A stretch of DNA of 64,000 nt from Fusarium oxysporum f. sp. lycopersici 4287 (Eukaryota; Ascomycota; Sordariomycetes; Hypocreales; Nectriaceae): positions 3,412,604 to 3,476,603 of the forward strand of contig NC_030989.1 of NCBI RefSeq assembly GCF_000149955.1. The letters run 5' to 3'. The translations under genes and the position numbers were made by a program. The notes beneath the pieces were generated by a model, which was given only the letters and a program-made list of their open reading frames with translations, searched no databases and had not been told where the DNA came from. Positions 34,427 to 44,796 of this stretch are shown here, one piece after another. How positions within the stretch are numbered: position 1 is the first letter of the stretch; every line of letters begins with the position of its first letter.

Positions 34427-35154
34427 TGATTTAAAGATTACAATCTAGGAGTAATGGGGATAACCCTTGCCATGGCCCTCATATCTCCTTTCACAATTAC
34501 TATATCTTACCCAAATACTACAAAATCCTATCAAGTCACTCTCTTATCTATACTCCGCTGCCACCTACATTGTCCTTTTATCATTGAATTTGCGTTGTTA
34601 CAAAGGTTCTTATACAAACATCGATAAGCGTTATTGTTATTTTCTCTCGCGAGTCAGACTACTTGACGATGGGCTCTGGGATGGCCATGACCAACACGGT
34701 TATACTATAAAATCAGGTTCTGAGAACTGATAACTTTACAAAAGACGATAGAACTCTCCCAGGTAGTACGATATCTTCCTGTTCATCCACCAGAAAGTAT
34801 TTCGATATTTTATTTCGCAACGTTAACACTGACTTCAAATCTCACTATTAGCTATTTTACTCTTACGTCACAATAATAAAAACAATAACTGAACATATAT
34901 ACAACCAAGCCATTATATTAGAAAATTCTCGGAGGCTCAAATATATTATCATTGCTCTGATACGGCAGTGCAATGACACTGCCGGACAATGCCAGCAGCT
35001 GCATAGCTTGCTGCCATTGGCAACATCAGTACTTCACTCTTGTTCCTCGTACCTCTCCCTCTTCTTCTCGGATTATGCCTCACAGCTCTCTTCATTTATA
35101 TCCACAAACAACAAAAGACCCAGAGAATAGAAAGACTACAAAAGCATAGTCCGG
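34427..35154. other. spacer between array copies 1 and 2
   Basis: AT-rich. It contains a perfect 8-bp inverted repeat with a 6-base loop at 34963-34984. No gene seen. Confidence 0.4.
34963..34984. repeat. short inverted repeat (CGGCAGTG / CACTGCCG)
   Basis: Two 8-base arms separated by CAATGA form a perfect hairpin about 170 bases upstream of array copy 2. The function is unknown. It may be a palindromic binding site or chance. Confidence 0.4.
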
Positions 35155-35659
35155 ATGAAGCTCTGGCAGGAAAAGACACTCAAGCGCGGGCGAACGCCTT
35201 TGCCAGAAGGCCCTGGCTAGAGACCATGGCGTTCCCTGGAAAACTTCTGGGCATCCTTCTGCAAACCGCGAGGTGTCAGGCGCTCCCCAAGACCCCAATC
35301 AGGCCGAAGTTCCTGTATCAACCCCAGCTCAAGCCGAAGCAAACGTAAGTCCCAGCACCACAGCTTACTAAACCAAGTATCAAGAGAGTAGAGACTTGAC
35401 ATACCGGTTCTGGGAGGAGTCTGAATTACGTCGCTTGATAGAAATGAGATCTGGTGGGGCAAAATGGAGTGCCATTGCGGTCAGATTCATTTCTAATCTC
35501 CCATAGATGATTCATTCCTAAGTACTTACAATTTTACAGCAAGCCTTTCCTGACCGCACTTTTGAGGCGCTCAAATAGACCTACCACAAGCGTCGACACG
35601 CAGTGGAACAAAATATCGAGGAGGAGAAAGCCAGTGACAAAGCAGCAAAGAAGGATTAG
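35155..35659 (+). pseudogene. small Myb/SANT-like protein, copy 2, with nonsense mutations
   Basis: The frame starts MKLWQEKTLKRGRTPLPEGPG and meets TAG at 35218-35220, exactly where the paralogs have a residue before RPW. A probable frameshift follows RPW, after which an acidic linker (QDPNQAEVPVSTPAQAEAN) runs to a GTAAGT donor. Exon 2 (35387-35479) is intact at 31 codons: YRFWEESELRRLIEMRSG and then KWSAIA. Exon 3 (35540-35659) has a second TAG at 35576-35578, where the paralogs have CAG in KQTY. The rest, TYHKRRHAVEQ, continues to a normal stop. The CAG-to-TAG change is the CpA-to-TpA type made by repeat-induced point mutation. The gene is dead unless the stops are read through. Confidence 0.75.
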
Positions 35660-36546
35660 ATTAAGTCTGCCGTCCGATAGATGCAGAGCTATAACAGCCA
35701 TAACGATGGCAACAATATAACCAAACTCTTCCCGAAAATGATTAGGACAGTAATCCTTGTTCACCACACTATATCAATCGAAGCGACACTTTGAATACTT
35801 CCTAGCTATATATATATATATATATATGTATTGTCCTGGTTTAATAAGACAGTTACACACGCTTTGAAAACACCCAGATTCCGGCCAGGATATCGCGGTA
35901 CTCTATGACCAGATTCGATACCTCAAGCTCACGATTGCTAAAACATGGATTCGTCTAAGGTGATTCGTTTATAGTATAGTCTTTCGCCTCGACCCAGTGC
36001 ACGACACCTTCAAGGCGTTGGGTATGGTAACTGGCTTCACCAAGTGGCATACGATTTGCCAGAACCATATTTGCTCCAGGCTGTGCTTGTTGCCTGAGCT
36101 ATAAGCGAAGAAACACGAAATCTAATCGCTTTACTTAGGCTTTGACCACATATGCCTCGCTAAAACGTCATAGGGTTTACCAGAAATGAAAAGCTTGGCT
36201 CACCTCAACAAAGCAACATAAAGCGCAACTCACATTTTTCACGAACAAACGCACGTTTAGCGAGAGAATTCGATAAAGCCTTGAAAACAGGATCAAGGGC
36301 GTCTAATCCAAACAGCCGATAAGAGACACAAGTTCGTCTCAAGCTACAATCAAACCTAATCTACGACGATTTGTTAGGTAGCTTAACGAGATACAAACGT
36401 TTCACTCTGAAAAAGGTCTCTCTATGCTTTTCCACCATCAAACGTAGTCGTTTAACTGTGACTCAAAGCTTCCTGGCAATGAATATAAATAACTGTACTT
36501 CTTCTATTAAACGTTCAATCACTTTCAACCCACATCAACTCTCCCA
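35660..36546. other. spacer between array copies 2 and 3
   Basis: Holds a TA dinucleotide run at about 35807-35827. Otherwise no recognisable content. Confidence 0.4.
35807..35827. repeat. TA microsatellite
   Basis: About ten tandem TA units. Confidence 0.8.
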
Positions 36547-36777
36547 ATGTCTGACCGCATCAAAACGTGGCAACGAAAGGCTCTTGAACGGGGCCGAACT
36601 CCCCTTCCAGACGCGCCGGGCTATCGTCCATGGCTGAGGAAGGATACTGATCACGACGCATCGGAGGCTGATAATTCTAACAAGGGGTCCAGCAGTGGTT
36701 TTCAAACGGGATCAGACGTGAGCTCTAAGGTCGAGGTCGGTGGTTCCCTCAAATCCTCTTATCAAAAGCTCATCTAA
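36547..36777 (+). CDS. array copy 3: N-terminal motif only, SANT exons lost
   Basis: An unspliced frame of 76 residues, MSDRIKTWQRKALERGRTPL and onward to PGYRPWL, then a Ser/Asp-rich tail. At 36717 the sequence GACGTGAGC offers a donor at the same place relative to the motif as in the paralogs. A TAATAG acceptor near 36787 would add only RNPKKDA and a stop near 36811. Neither version contains a SANT domain, and I find no 31-codon exon downstream before copy 4. It is either a truncated pseudogene or a product carrying only the GRTPLP/RPWL part. Confidence 0.55.
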   Translation: MSDRIKTWQRKALERGRTPLPDAPGYRPWLRKDTDHDASEADNSNKGSSSGFQTGSDVSSKVEVGGSLKSSYQKLI

Positions 36778-37265
36778 TTATAATAGAGAAATCCCAAGAA
36801 AGACGCTTAGTCACACAGACAAGTTCATTGCAAGTATCAATCGGTGGTTGAAGTTCGCAAATTGAAAGATCCGATTGAAGACAGTGTTGTTCGGAATAGG
36901 GGACAATATTCAATTCCGATATAATAGGCTACGATTCATCACAATCCCCTGCCTTATATAACCATTCATTCACTTCTCTTTGGAACAATAGTCTTCGGCT
37001 TGTTATGGTATAGAAAGATGCAGTTGCACTGGTATATGGTCATCCTGACAGTACCTTGTTACCGGCTTTCAATAGAACAATCAAGCTGCCTCATTCACTG
37101 TCCTCTGTCAGTGCCCACAGCATTCACTTGTGAATTCGCCAAGAACCTCCAGTAAATATAATTATTTAATCTCTTAGTATATTAGCTTCTTCAACTGCCA
37201 GATCTTCACCTGTTCTTCTACAAGAACACTAACATCGCTGTCCTGATCGTTTCCTTATATAAATC
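36778..37265. other. spacer between array copies 3 and 4
   Basis: No SANT-like exon is visible here. TTATATAA stands just before the copy 4 start, too close to act as its TATA box if translation begins there. Confidence 0.4.
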
Positions 37266-37838
37266 ATGTCTGGGATCAACAACGAAACTCCTCCTAATGC
37301 TCTCCAGCCCTGGCAAGCACGGGCCTTGGCGAAAGGCAGAACACCCTTGCCAGAAAGCCCTGGTTGTCGACCATGGCTGGAAGCCAGCTCGACGCAAGAT
37401 GCGTCTGGACCTAGACAGCAAGCTACGGTAATTACAGTGTCATCCTTTGCTTCACTTCCCTCAACTACCAGGGAAGCCCTCTCCATGTCGGAGGCTGAGA
37501 CGGTAAGTACCCAGACGCCTATGACTGACTATACATCCAGCCCTGACATGATGGTCCTGTGCAGAACAGCAACCAGGGCTACAAGTTCTGGAACCAAGAC
37601 GAAGTGAGGCGCCTTATCGAGCTGAAGAGGGAGGGCAAGTCATGGAGAGATATCAGCGTAAGTTATCATTTAGATTTAGCCACCCATCCCATCAGAATAC
37701 TGACATGCTATTTCTCAGGACCACTTTCCTGGACGATCTATCGAAGCGCTCAAGCAGACATATCACAAGCGAAGATCAACTGCTGAAGAACAGATGCGCC
37801 CAGTCGCCAAGGGAAAGGAAGATCAGCCGGTGGAATAA
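37266..37838 (+). CDS. small single Myb/SANT-like domain protein, copy 4
   Basis: Exons 37266-37502, 37565-37657 and 37719-37838 give 149 residues with both introns GTAAGT...CAG. Residues 15-38 hold the array motif (WQARALAKG, RTPLPESPG, RPWL). A 40-residue Ser/Thr/Ala linker follows. The SANT-like domain reads KFWNQDEVRRLIELKREG, KSWRDISDHFPGRS, KQTYHKRR. It ends in a charged tail, KGKEDQPVE. All exon phases agree with copy 1. It is likely a nuclear DNA-binding protein by analogy with other single-SANT proteins. No function is known to me. Confidence 0.78.
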
Positions 37839-38586
37839 AGACGAGTGTTTGCTTCAGATAGAATGACACGAATTCACTCTCATAACGAATTCCCTGTTTG
37901 CTTTCAAACAATGTATCATGTTTAACTCTTGCTTCTCTGGTACTTTCTTTCTCATGAATTTTTGCTTTGATCTTTATCCATCAACGGTTTGGAACGCATG
38001 CATTCCTGCCATTTCAACTACTCCATGATTAAGCATTCACAAAAAATCTTGTGCCACACTTTTCGTCTTTCCCATCACCAGCCTTTCATCCCGTTCACCA
38101 GTCACACTAACAATGACGGTAGATGATGTTTCACCACCAGTAGACTACCCTACGCCAATATGTTGGTGAGATAAGATACATAATTGCCACCAATAAGCAT
38201 AGAATTCGTCTTATAAGTCATATTAGGTTCAGAATTCAAATTATGAACGTCGTCATGGGCTCAATAAACATTATGATAACCTTAAGTTAAAGCAAGTCAT
38301 CTATGGTTCAAACTTAGAGCACCAAAGCCGGAGCAACAATTAACCGCATGTGCCTTCCGCCGGCTCCACTTATCACCCGCCGAACCTCCCCCACCTTGCG
38401 ATGACCCTCTGGATTCCGCGGGGTATCGGTGTTTCGCGAACTTCATCATCCCTCTTGAACTTTCCAGGCCCCCCTCTCCCTTTTGGACAACTCCTCGGCC
38501 TAGCTTCTTCGAGGCCAATTGCATTATTTTGAATATCATTTCTTGTCCTGTTTCAACTTCTCTACAAGCAGCCACAACTACCCGCC
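37839..38586. other. intergenic
   Basis: Spacer between the array and the RGG gene. The last 150 bases are C/T-rich leader. Nothing else seen. Confidence 0.45.
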
Positions 38587-39696
38587 ATGGATGACCAATT
38601 TGGAGGACGTACTGACGATGATCTCTTCTACGACGACTTCGAACCGGTCGAGAGCGAGACCGTCGTCACTACTGAAGCCGCACCGGAACCCCAGCCTGAA
38701 CATGTAGCACCGGTTCAGGAACCCCCTGCTCCTCAAGAGAAACCAGCGCCAGCGCCAGCGCCAGCTCCCGCACCCTCAGCCCCTGCCTCAAAACCCGCTG
38801 GCCTCTCCTCGTCACGATATGCCGATAAACCAGCTCCTCCCAAGCCCGCAAAACAAGCTCCCCAACCGACATCCAACGCACCTCCTAACGCCCCAACTGC
38901 TCCTCGCGAGAAGAACACCCATGGTTCGCAAAACACCGCCGCCAATTCTGCAGCTCGTCTTCAATCTGGCGCAAACCCGCGACAGAAGCTCACGGACGAA
39001 GAACTCGCTGCCAAGATGGAGAAGATGAAGCTCCTTAACGCAGAGAAGGCGCGCAAGTTTGAGAAAGCCGAAAAGGATGAGAAGGATCATGCTGCTGCGT
39101 ATGCTCGCGGCATGGAGGAGGCTAAGAAGCGTCGCGCCGAGGAAGCTGAGCGACGTAAGCGTGGCGAAGAGGACAAGCGCAGGCTTGATGATGAGCGCGC
39201 TAAGAACAGAGAGCGAAAACTCAAGGCCATGGGTATGAAGGAGGGTGGATGGGATGAGGGCAAGGATGCTCTTGAAGAGGAGGAAAACCGACGTTTCCGC
39301 GGCGCAAATGGTGGTATTCGAGGATCAAGAAGCTCCGGTCTTGGTGGAAGTCGGTACGCTTCAAAGGATAACGAGGAACATGACGTGGATCGCTTCTTGG
39401 ACGAGCGACATCGTGGTGGAAGGGGTAGAGGTCGTGGTCGAGGAGGTCGAGGAGGCCGAGGCGGACGCGGTGGCCATGAAGGCGCACCACCAGCACCAGT
39501 CAAACAAGCCGTCCCAGCAGCCGAAGACTTCCCAGCTCTACCCGGTGAGGTCAAGAAGAGCGTACCGGCACCAGCGAATGATAAGCCGGCTTTTGCGGCA
39601 GCAGCAGCTGGACCTCCACCACCACTGCCACCACCCACTGGTGGAAAGTGGGATGAAGAGATGGATGAGTATGATGAGCTGAACAAGAAGTCATGA
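38587..39696 (+). CDS. RGG-rich, low-complexity putative RNA-binding protein
   Basis: A single exon of 369 residues. The acidic N-terminus MDDQFGGRTDDDLFYDDFEPV leads to a Pro/Ala-rich region with APAPAPAPAP repeats. From about 135 to 235 is a long charged helix (KLTDEELAAKMEKMKLLNAE, KKRRAEEAERRKRGEEDKRR), probably coiled coil. A GRGRGRGGRGGRGG box follows at about 280-297, then AAEDFPALPG and a C-terminal KWDEEMDEYDELNKKS. RGG boxes bind RNA and are methylated on arginine. No RRM, KH or helicase domain is present. The conserved-looking ends suggest a housekeeping role in mRNA or ribosome biology, but I do not recognise a named ortholog. Confidence 0.75.
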   Translation: MDDQFGGRTDDDLFYDDFEPVESETVVTTEAAPEPQPEHVAPVQEPPAPQEKPAPAPAPAPAPSAPASKPAGLSSSRYADKPAPPKPAKQAPQPTSNAPPNAPTAPREKNTHGSQNTAANSAARLQSGANPRQKLTDEELAAKMEKMKLLNAEKARKFEKAEKDEKDHAAAYARGMEEAKKRRAEEAERRKRGEEDKRRLDDERAKNRERKLKAMGMKEGGWDEGKDALEEEENRRFRGANGGIRGSRSSGLGGSRYASKDNEEHDVDRFLDERHRGGRGRGRGRGGRGGRGGRGGHEGAPPAPVKQAVPAAEDFPALPGEVKKSVPAPANDKPAFAAAAAGPPPPLPPPTGGKWDEEMDEYDELNKKS

Positions 39697-39954
39697 ACAA
39701 ATTGAAAGAGATGGAAGACTAGGAATAGCTTGACAGCGGAGTTGGAAAAATACCATAGGTAGCATCGTTAGACAGCATCGAAAGCCGAAGCGAGATTGAA
39801 AGACTTCTCCTCATTTCTATTTGCCTTTTGGCGCTGAGCTGCTTTTCTAGAAAGGGTATTATCCTGCTCTCCGCCAACTCTTTCATTCTTATTTCCGTCC
39901 ATTTTATACACAGCGCCAAACGCCTGAACATCCCAATAAATAATTACACATTGA

Positions 39955-40806
39955 TTACCATCCTCCACGGTATCCCCTTCCGCCGCGGCCGCTCCTATAT
40001 CCTGAACCTCGAGGTCCTCGGGGTCCACCAGGTCCATCGTCATCCATAGGCGCCCTCGATCGGCCCTTCATCTCCTTAGGGAAAGCATCGTACGTCTTCC
40101 TCATCTGTGCATATCCCAGATGCATCTTTCCGTAGAAGTGATCGGCCAGGCGTCTGTCATTGTCGAGTCGACTGAGGTAGGCACCACACACATCGCAGAC
40201 TTGTAGCTTCTGGTGGCCTGAGGGACCAGATGTGTCGGAGAGGGCTTTGAGTTCCTTTTCGCGGTCGGATTTGGATTGTGAGGCTTGACGGACGCGAAAG
40301 AGCTCGTCTTGAGCGCGTGAGACTTCGCCCATTGAGCCTAGGATTTCGACTTCCAGGAGGCCGTTGTTGATGGAAGCTGTGAGGTCGGAAATAGATTTGA
40401 GCTAGATAGGTTAGTATCTCGCATTGCATAAACAGGGTTAGGGACGTACCAGAACATTGGTCTGGCGAATCTCATCAGGTGTCTTCTCCAATCGTCTCTG
40501 TGCAGCATCGATTCGGCGATTACAGTCATCGATATACTTTTGCAGATCGCGCATATAGTCGTACTCAAATCCGTATTTCTGCTTCTCCCGATCCGATAGA
40601 CCATCGTACTCCGCTTTCAACCCTTCATTGTGCACCTTCGGACACGGTCCAATATCCTGCTTTGTGTTTGTGAAGAGATCGTGTGGACAGGTGCCTGCGA
40701 GATATGATCGACAGACTTTAGGGTCGGTGAGCGATAGTTGAGCGGCGCGCGATGTTGAAGATGCGCCCATGAGCTGCTCGAGCAGCTTTCTCTGTTCAGC
40801 GGCCAT
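39955..40806 (-). CDS. LUC7: LUC7 family U1 snRNP protein
   Basis: Two exons (40450-40806, 39955-40401) join across a 48-nt intron with a TACTAAC branch point. The 267 residues start MAAEQRKLLEQLMG. The first zinc finger (CCCH type) is VCRSYLAGTCPHDLFTNTK continuing to PCPKVH. A coiled coil follows (KYIDDCNRRIDAAQRRLEKT). The second, C2H2-type finger is VCDVCGAYLSRLDNDRRLAD through HFYGKMHLGY. The tail is Gly/Arg-rich, RGSGYRSGRGGRGYRGGW. The order and length match LUC7, which helps the U1 snRNP select 5' splice sites in the nucleus. Confidence 0.95.
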
Positions 40807-41044
40807 TGCGAATACGTCGTTTGAAGATGTTGAAAGTTGGCGGGGCCTCAAGATTCAAGATGCGACGGCATGTGGAGGAACGCGCCGGGAAGCTAACTTT
40901 CTGCCAAATCCCACCGCTTACCTCATCGAATCCTCCACGTCGCAATAGCTCTCCAAGCTACGACACCAAATCGATCTCCCAAGGGCAAAGGTGCCATGTG
41001 AAGTCTTGATCGACTTCCACACTCTTTCGCCTTTTTCTTTCAAG

Positions 41045-42837
41045 ATGCGCCACTTTCTGGCCTATCTCTTACTGGCCATAGCAAATGGCTTCGCACTCAC
41101 TTCTGCAGCCGCATCCGGTTATCACGAGCAATTGACGCTTCGACCTTTACCCCTGTCCCAGCTCCTAGCGAGCTTCAACTTCCGAGCCAATACATCGATT
41201 GCGGATTTTGAAGCCCATAACTTTCGACTGTTCCCTCGATCCTTGGCGCAGATTCTTCAGTATGCTGGGACACGAGAGTTACATTTACGATTTACGCTAG
41301 GACGATGGGATGCTCAGTCGTGGGGTGCTAGACCGTGGGATGGAACACGCGAGGGAGGCACTGGTGTTGAACTCTGGGCGTGGTTGGACGCTGAGACTGA
41401 TGAAGAGGCGGATGAGAAGTGGTTAACATTGACCAACGCCCTTTCGGGACTGTTCTGCGCCAGTTTGAACTTTATCGATGAGACGAGAACGATTCGACCT
41501 GTTATGTCTTTCCAGCCCGACGGCGACCACTCGAACTCGTCGCTTGCGAACATGAGACTTCTTCATGGTGTTTTGCCTCATGAGGTTGTCTGCACAGAGA
41601 ATCTGACACCTTTCTTGAAGCTGTTGCCGTGCAAGGGCAAGGCTGGTATTGCTACGCTTCTGGATGGTCACAAGCTGTTCGATGCATCGTATCAGAGCAT
41701 GGCAATTGATGTTCGACCCAAGTGTAATGCGGATGGAGAATGCTTTTTGGAGATGGAAGAGACTGTGGATATGGTTCTTGATGTCAATCGATCCAAGAGA
41801 CCTCAAAGTATGTCCTTTGATGCTGTTGAATGACCTTTCTAACAATTTTAGACAACCCGATTCCGCGACCCCCTCCTGCTCACGAGCTTCTCTGCGATAC
41901 CTCCAAACCATACCACTCTGACCACGCATGCTACCCCGCCGACAGTCTTGACGGTCAAGATTGGACTCTATCTCAAGTCTTCGGTCGCCCCATGAAGGGT
42001 ACATGCCCTCTCACCGACCCCGATGTTCCTCCAGTCTGTGTTCAGATCCCCCAGTCCCGCGACATCTACACCACCGAAGGCGCCCGCGAGATCCGATCCC
42101 AAGACGGAAACTCTCGCTGCTACAGTCTCGACACGAACGCCGAACTCACTCTCATGCTCGTCAAGCCCGAGTCACAAGACGAGGACAAGATCCTTAATAA
42201 GCCCGAGACACCCCTTCTCTACGCTGATCGCAGCTTCAACGGCCACGGCCAGGAACACGGTGGTGTACAGGCCATCTTGAGCAACCCTAGTGACACCGAT
42301 GTTGAGTTCGTCTACATGGAGTCACTGCCATGGTTCATGCGTATCTATCTTCACACCCTCTCGGCCCGTATTGCCGATTCGCCTTGGTCGAACTCGAGCG
42401 ACCTGATCAAGGAGATCTACTACCGTCCCGCACTCGACCGCGCAAGGGGTACACAGCTTGAACTCCTCATGCGCATTCCGCCGCACTGCACCGTTTTCCT
42501 GACATACGATTTCGAAAAGTCCATTTTGCGATACACCGAATATCCTCCTGACGCTAACAGAGGTTTCGACGTCGCCGCCGCTGTCATCACAACATTAGAG
42601 CCCAAGGTTCTCAACATCCGCACTACGACACTGCTGCTGTACCTACCCACGCCTGATTTTAGCATGCCCTATAACGTCATTATCTTTACATCAACGGCGA
42701 TCGCACTGGCATTTGGAGGATTGTACAATATTTTGGTCAGGAGATTTGTGGGTGCCGATGAGGCGCAGAGTACGGCTTTGAAGGCGAAGCTGTTGGGACT
42801 TGTTAATAGAATGAAGGGCAAGGCTGGGAAGCAATAG
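41045..42837 (+). CDS. GPI16: GPI transamidase subunit GPI16 (PIG-T)
   Basis: Two exons (41045-41807, 41852-42837) encode 582 residues. Signal peptide MRHFLAYLLLAIANGFAL is followed by a luminal domain with the family signatures LTLRPLPLSQLLASFNF, ELHLRFTLGRWD and GVELWAWLD. A single transmembrane helix near the C-terminus (YNVIIFTSTAIALAFGGLYN) precedes a short basic cytosolic tail. GPI16 is an essential ER subunit of the complex that attaches GPI anchors to proteins such as the PIR-type wall protein in this window. Length and topology fit the family. Confidence 0.94.
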
Positions 42838-43557
42838 ATATGATGTATGAGTTATTTTCTTGGTTACAATACAAGATCTTCCTGTTACCTCTGCAGTCGT
42901 CTTCAACTGGCATGGTCCTGCGATCCGAGTACATGGCCTTGGGGAAGAGATCACGAATGACGGTCAACGCGATCAAGTGTGTCCCCGGTCTTACCGTCTT
43001 TGTCACGTCGACCCTGCATTGTGCTTGTTGAAGCATCATCGGGCCGCGTCATTAGATCTGGGGAACGTGGACACGAACTTATCGCATCTCTGTTGAGGTT
43101 CCAGGTGACGAGTTGAGGTGTACATGTGTTCAGGGTCCTCGAGGCACTCAAGGGCTGCCCGAATTGTAGTTGGCGTCTTCAAGGACGACATGGACGTTAT
43201 CGCAACAGCCTCGAATGGAACAAGAGGTCAAATCTGCACGTGGAGGAGAAGACGAAGAGCCGAACACAACATTACTCTGGAGTTCTACAATACAACAGAG
43301 ATTTAAATGATGAGAAGTATTTATGGCATATTCTGATCATCTCTTCTTCGAGGCATTCCCGCGAGATGTAACCGAGATAAGAAGGTATCGAGTAGAAAAG
43401 GCTCGGGCCTTCCTCTCTTTCTCAATCGCCTTCATCTCGTCCAATCTATCCGCATTTGCCAAGACATCCCCTGCCCAACATCATCTTATAGCACTCCAGC
43501 TGCCAGCTTCTCGCATTCCATGTCAACACGTAAATGCGCCTTGCGCAGTCCGCAACC
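42838..43557. other. intergenic
   Basis: 3' region of GPI16 and promoter of the next gene. No further gene supported. Confidence 0.45.
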
Positions 43558-44174
43558 ATGAGACTCCTCGCTCTACTTCTCCTGATCATCGTCGCGGTGA
43601 ATGCATACTACACCCTCTCTGCCTACGCACCTTCGCTTCCTCAGATCCACGCGCGCATCATCAATGCAAGGAATAAAGCTTTCATCATCGGCGCCACGAA
43701 ACCCAGCACGTTCTGCGGTCTTGATAATGCTACTGAATGCCCCGATGGCACATCCACACAAGTCGATGGAAACATGACTGGTCTCGCAGTAAGTCACATC
43801 GCCATTCACTCAGCCCATACTCATAGCAACAGGCTGCAGTCCCAGGCGGTCAATTCATCTTCGTCGCTCCCGACGGAATCATATCCTACCCGCCAGCACA
43901 CTCCGCCCTCCGGCCCCCAGGCTCACAAATGGGCGGGTTCCATCCCGTGCATGTCATCTCAGAGTGTAAGATGCCTGTCACGATACTCATGTGGTCACCG
44001 GAGAACGCAAAACCCGGACTTTGGGCTTGTCCAACGGCGAGGAATGTCCCGATCACGAAGGAGGCCGTTCTCAAGGCGACAACGGGCACTTTTACGGGAA
44101 GCGGCTGTTTGACTGTTGAGGGGATTGAGATTCAGACTGCAGGGGATAAGTTCGCTGCTTGGGCTTATACGTAG
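43558..44174 (+). CDS. secreted IgE-binding-like fungal protein
   Basis: Two exons (43558-43788, 43833-44174) give 190 residues. I use the second of two in-frame ATGs (the other is 43534) because MRLLALLLLIIVAVNA is a clean signal peptide. The mature part has STFCGLDNATECPDGTSTQ, VPGGQFIFVAPDGIISY, HSALRPPGSQMGGF, GLWACPT and GSGCLTVEGIEI. This is the layout of the family often annotated as IgE-binding protein: small secreted proteins with a 'PGGQ.iyV...G...Y..AHSA..P.G' core and conserved cysteines. It is probably extracellular or wall-associated. Biological function is unknown. The label comes from allergen work on relatives and does not imply activity. Confidence 0.7.
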
Positions 44175-44796
44175 GAGGAGTTTGGAGGATGTGACAGGTG
44201 ATTAGTAGGATGATGTGGACGATAGTCGATAGAAAATATCATTTCGGTGTGCTTCGGGCGATGATTCCCAGTTACCAGCGTCGCTTGCTGCTTTGTATCT
44301 TTGTCATAAATTTAGATCCTGAGTCTGTCATTGTACCTTGTCATGTGTCGCAGCGATATGCTTAACATCAGTCTCTATCCTCAATGTGAGGCCTTCGAGT
44401 CAGTCCCCAACTAAGCAGTTGCTTCTTTCAGCACACTCGGTCAATATTACCCTTCCTTTAACTATAAAGATAGAGCTCCCGTGGAACCGTCAATCTTGCC
44501 CTTGTTTGATGGAGTTCATGATGGCATTCCCCTACTAGCCCTGCACCCCGCAACTCTGTGGCTGCATATTATGTCCAGCTGCCCTGATAGAGTGTCTGAC
44601 TGGGTAATGTCTCGCCGAAATCTTACCATTTTTGGTAAGAAACTAAGATCTTTTTTCGGAGACATTTTCCATGTGTGTAAGTGGCTCCCAATCATGAAGC
44701 TGTGTCCTCCTTGTATAAGTGATAAAATGACGACCTCCCACGAATGTCTGACCACTTCCTGTCAATTCAATTGCTGCCAGACTGATTTCCTGCACT
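44175..44796. other. intergenic
   Basis: Frames here lack any family resemblance. It probably holds the promoter of the dioxygenase gene. Confidence 0.4.

Larger units (their letters stand above)
33888..37838 (+). repeat. tandem array of four paralogous small SANT-domain genes
   Basis: Four copies on one strand begin at 33888, 35155, 36547 and 37266. Each starts with a Trp-Gln motif and then the words GRTPLP, PG and RPWL. In copies 1, 2 and 4 the second exon is exactly 31 codons and the third begins with a phenylalanine-proline turn (FPGRT, FPDRT, FPGRS). Equal exon lengths and phases show common descent by tandem duplication. The spacers are not obviously alike, so the duplication is not recent. 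Confidence 0.8.

Noticed and set aside
36778..36960. Possible remnant of the SANT exon after array copy 3 (CGGTGGTTGAAGTTCGC)
   Set aside because: Only a few bases resemble the paralog exon. No frame gives the RRLI or SW landmarks.
39087..39686. 199-codon open frame antisense to the RGG gene
   Set aside because: Low-complexity Pro/Arg/Ser translation produced by the GC-rich RGG and Lys/Glu/Arg codons of the real gene.
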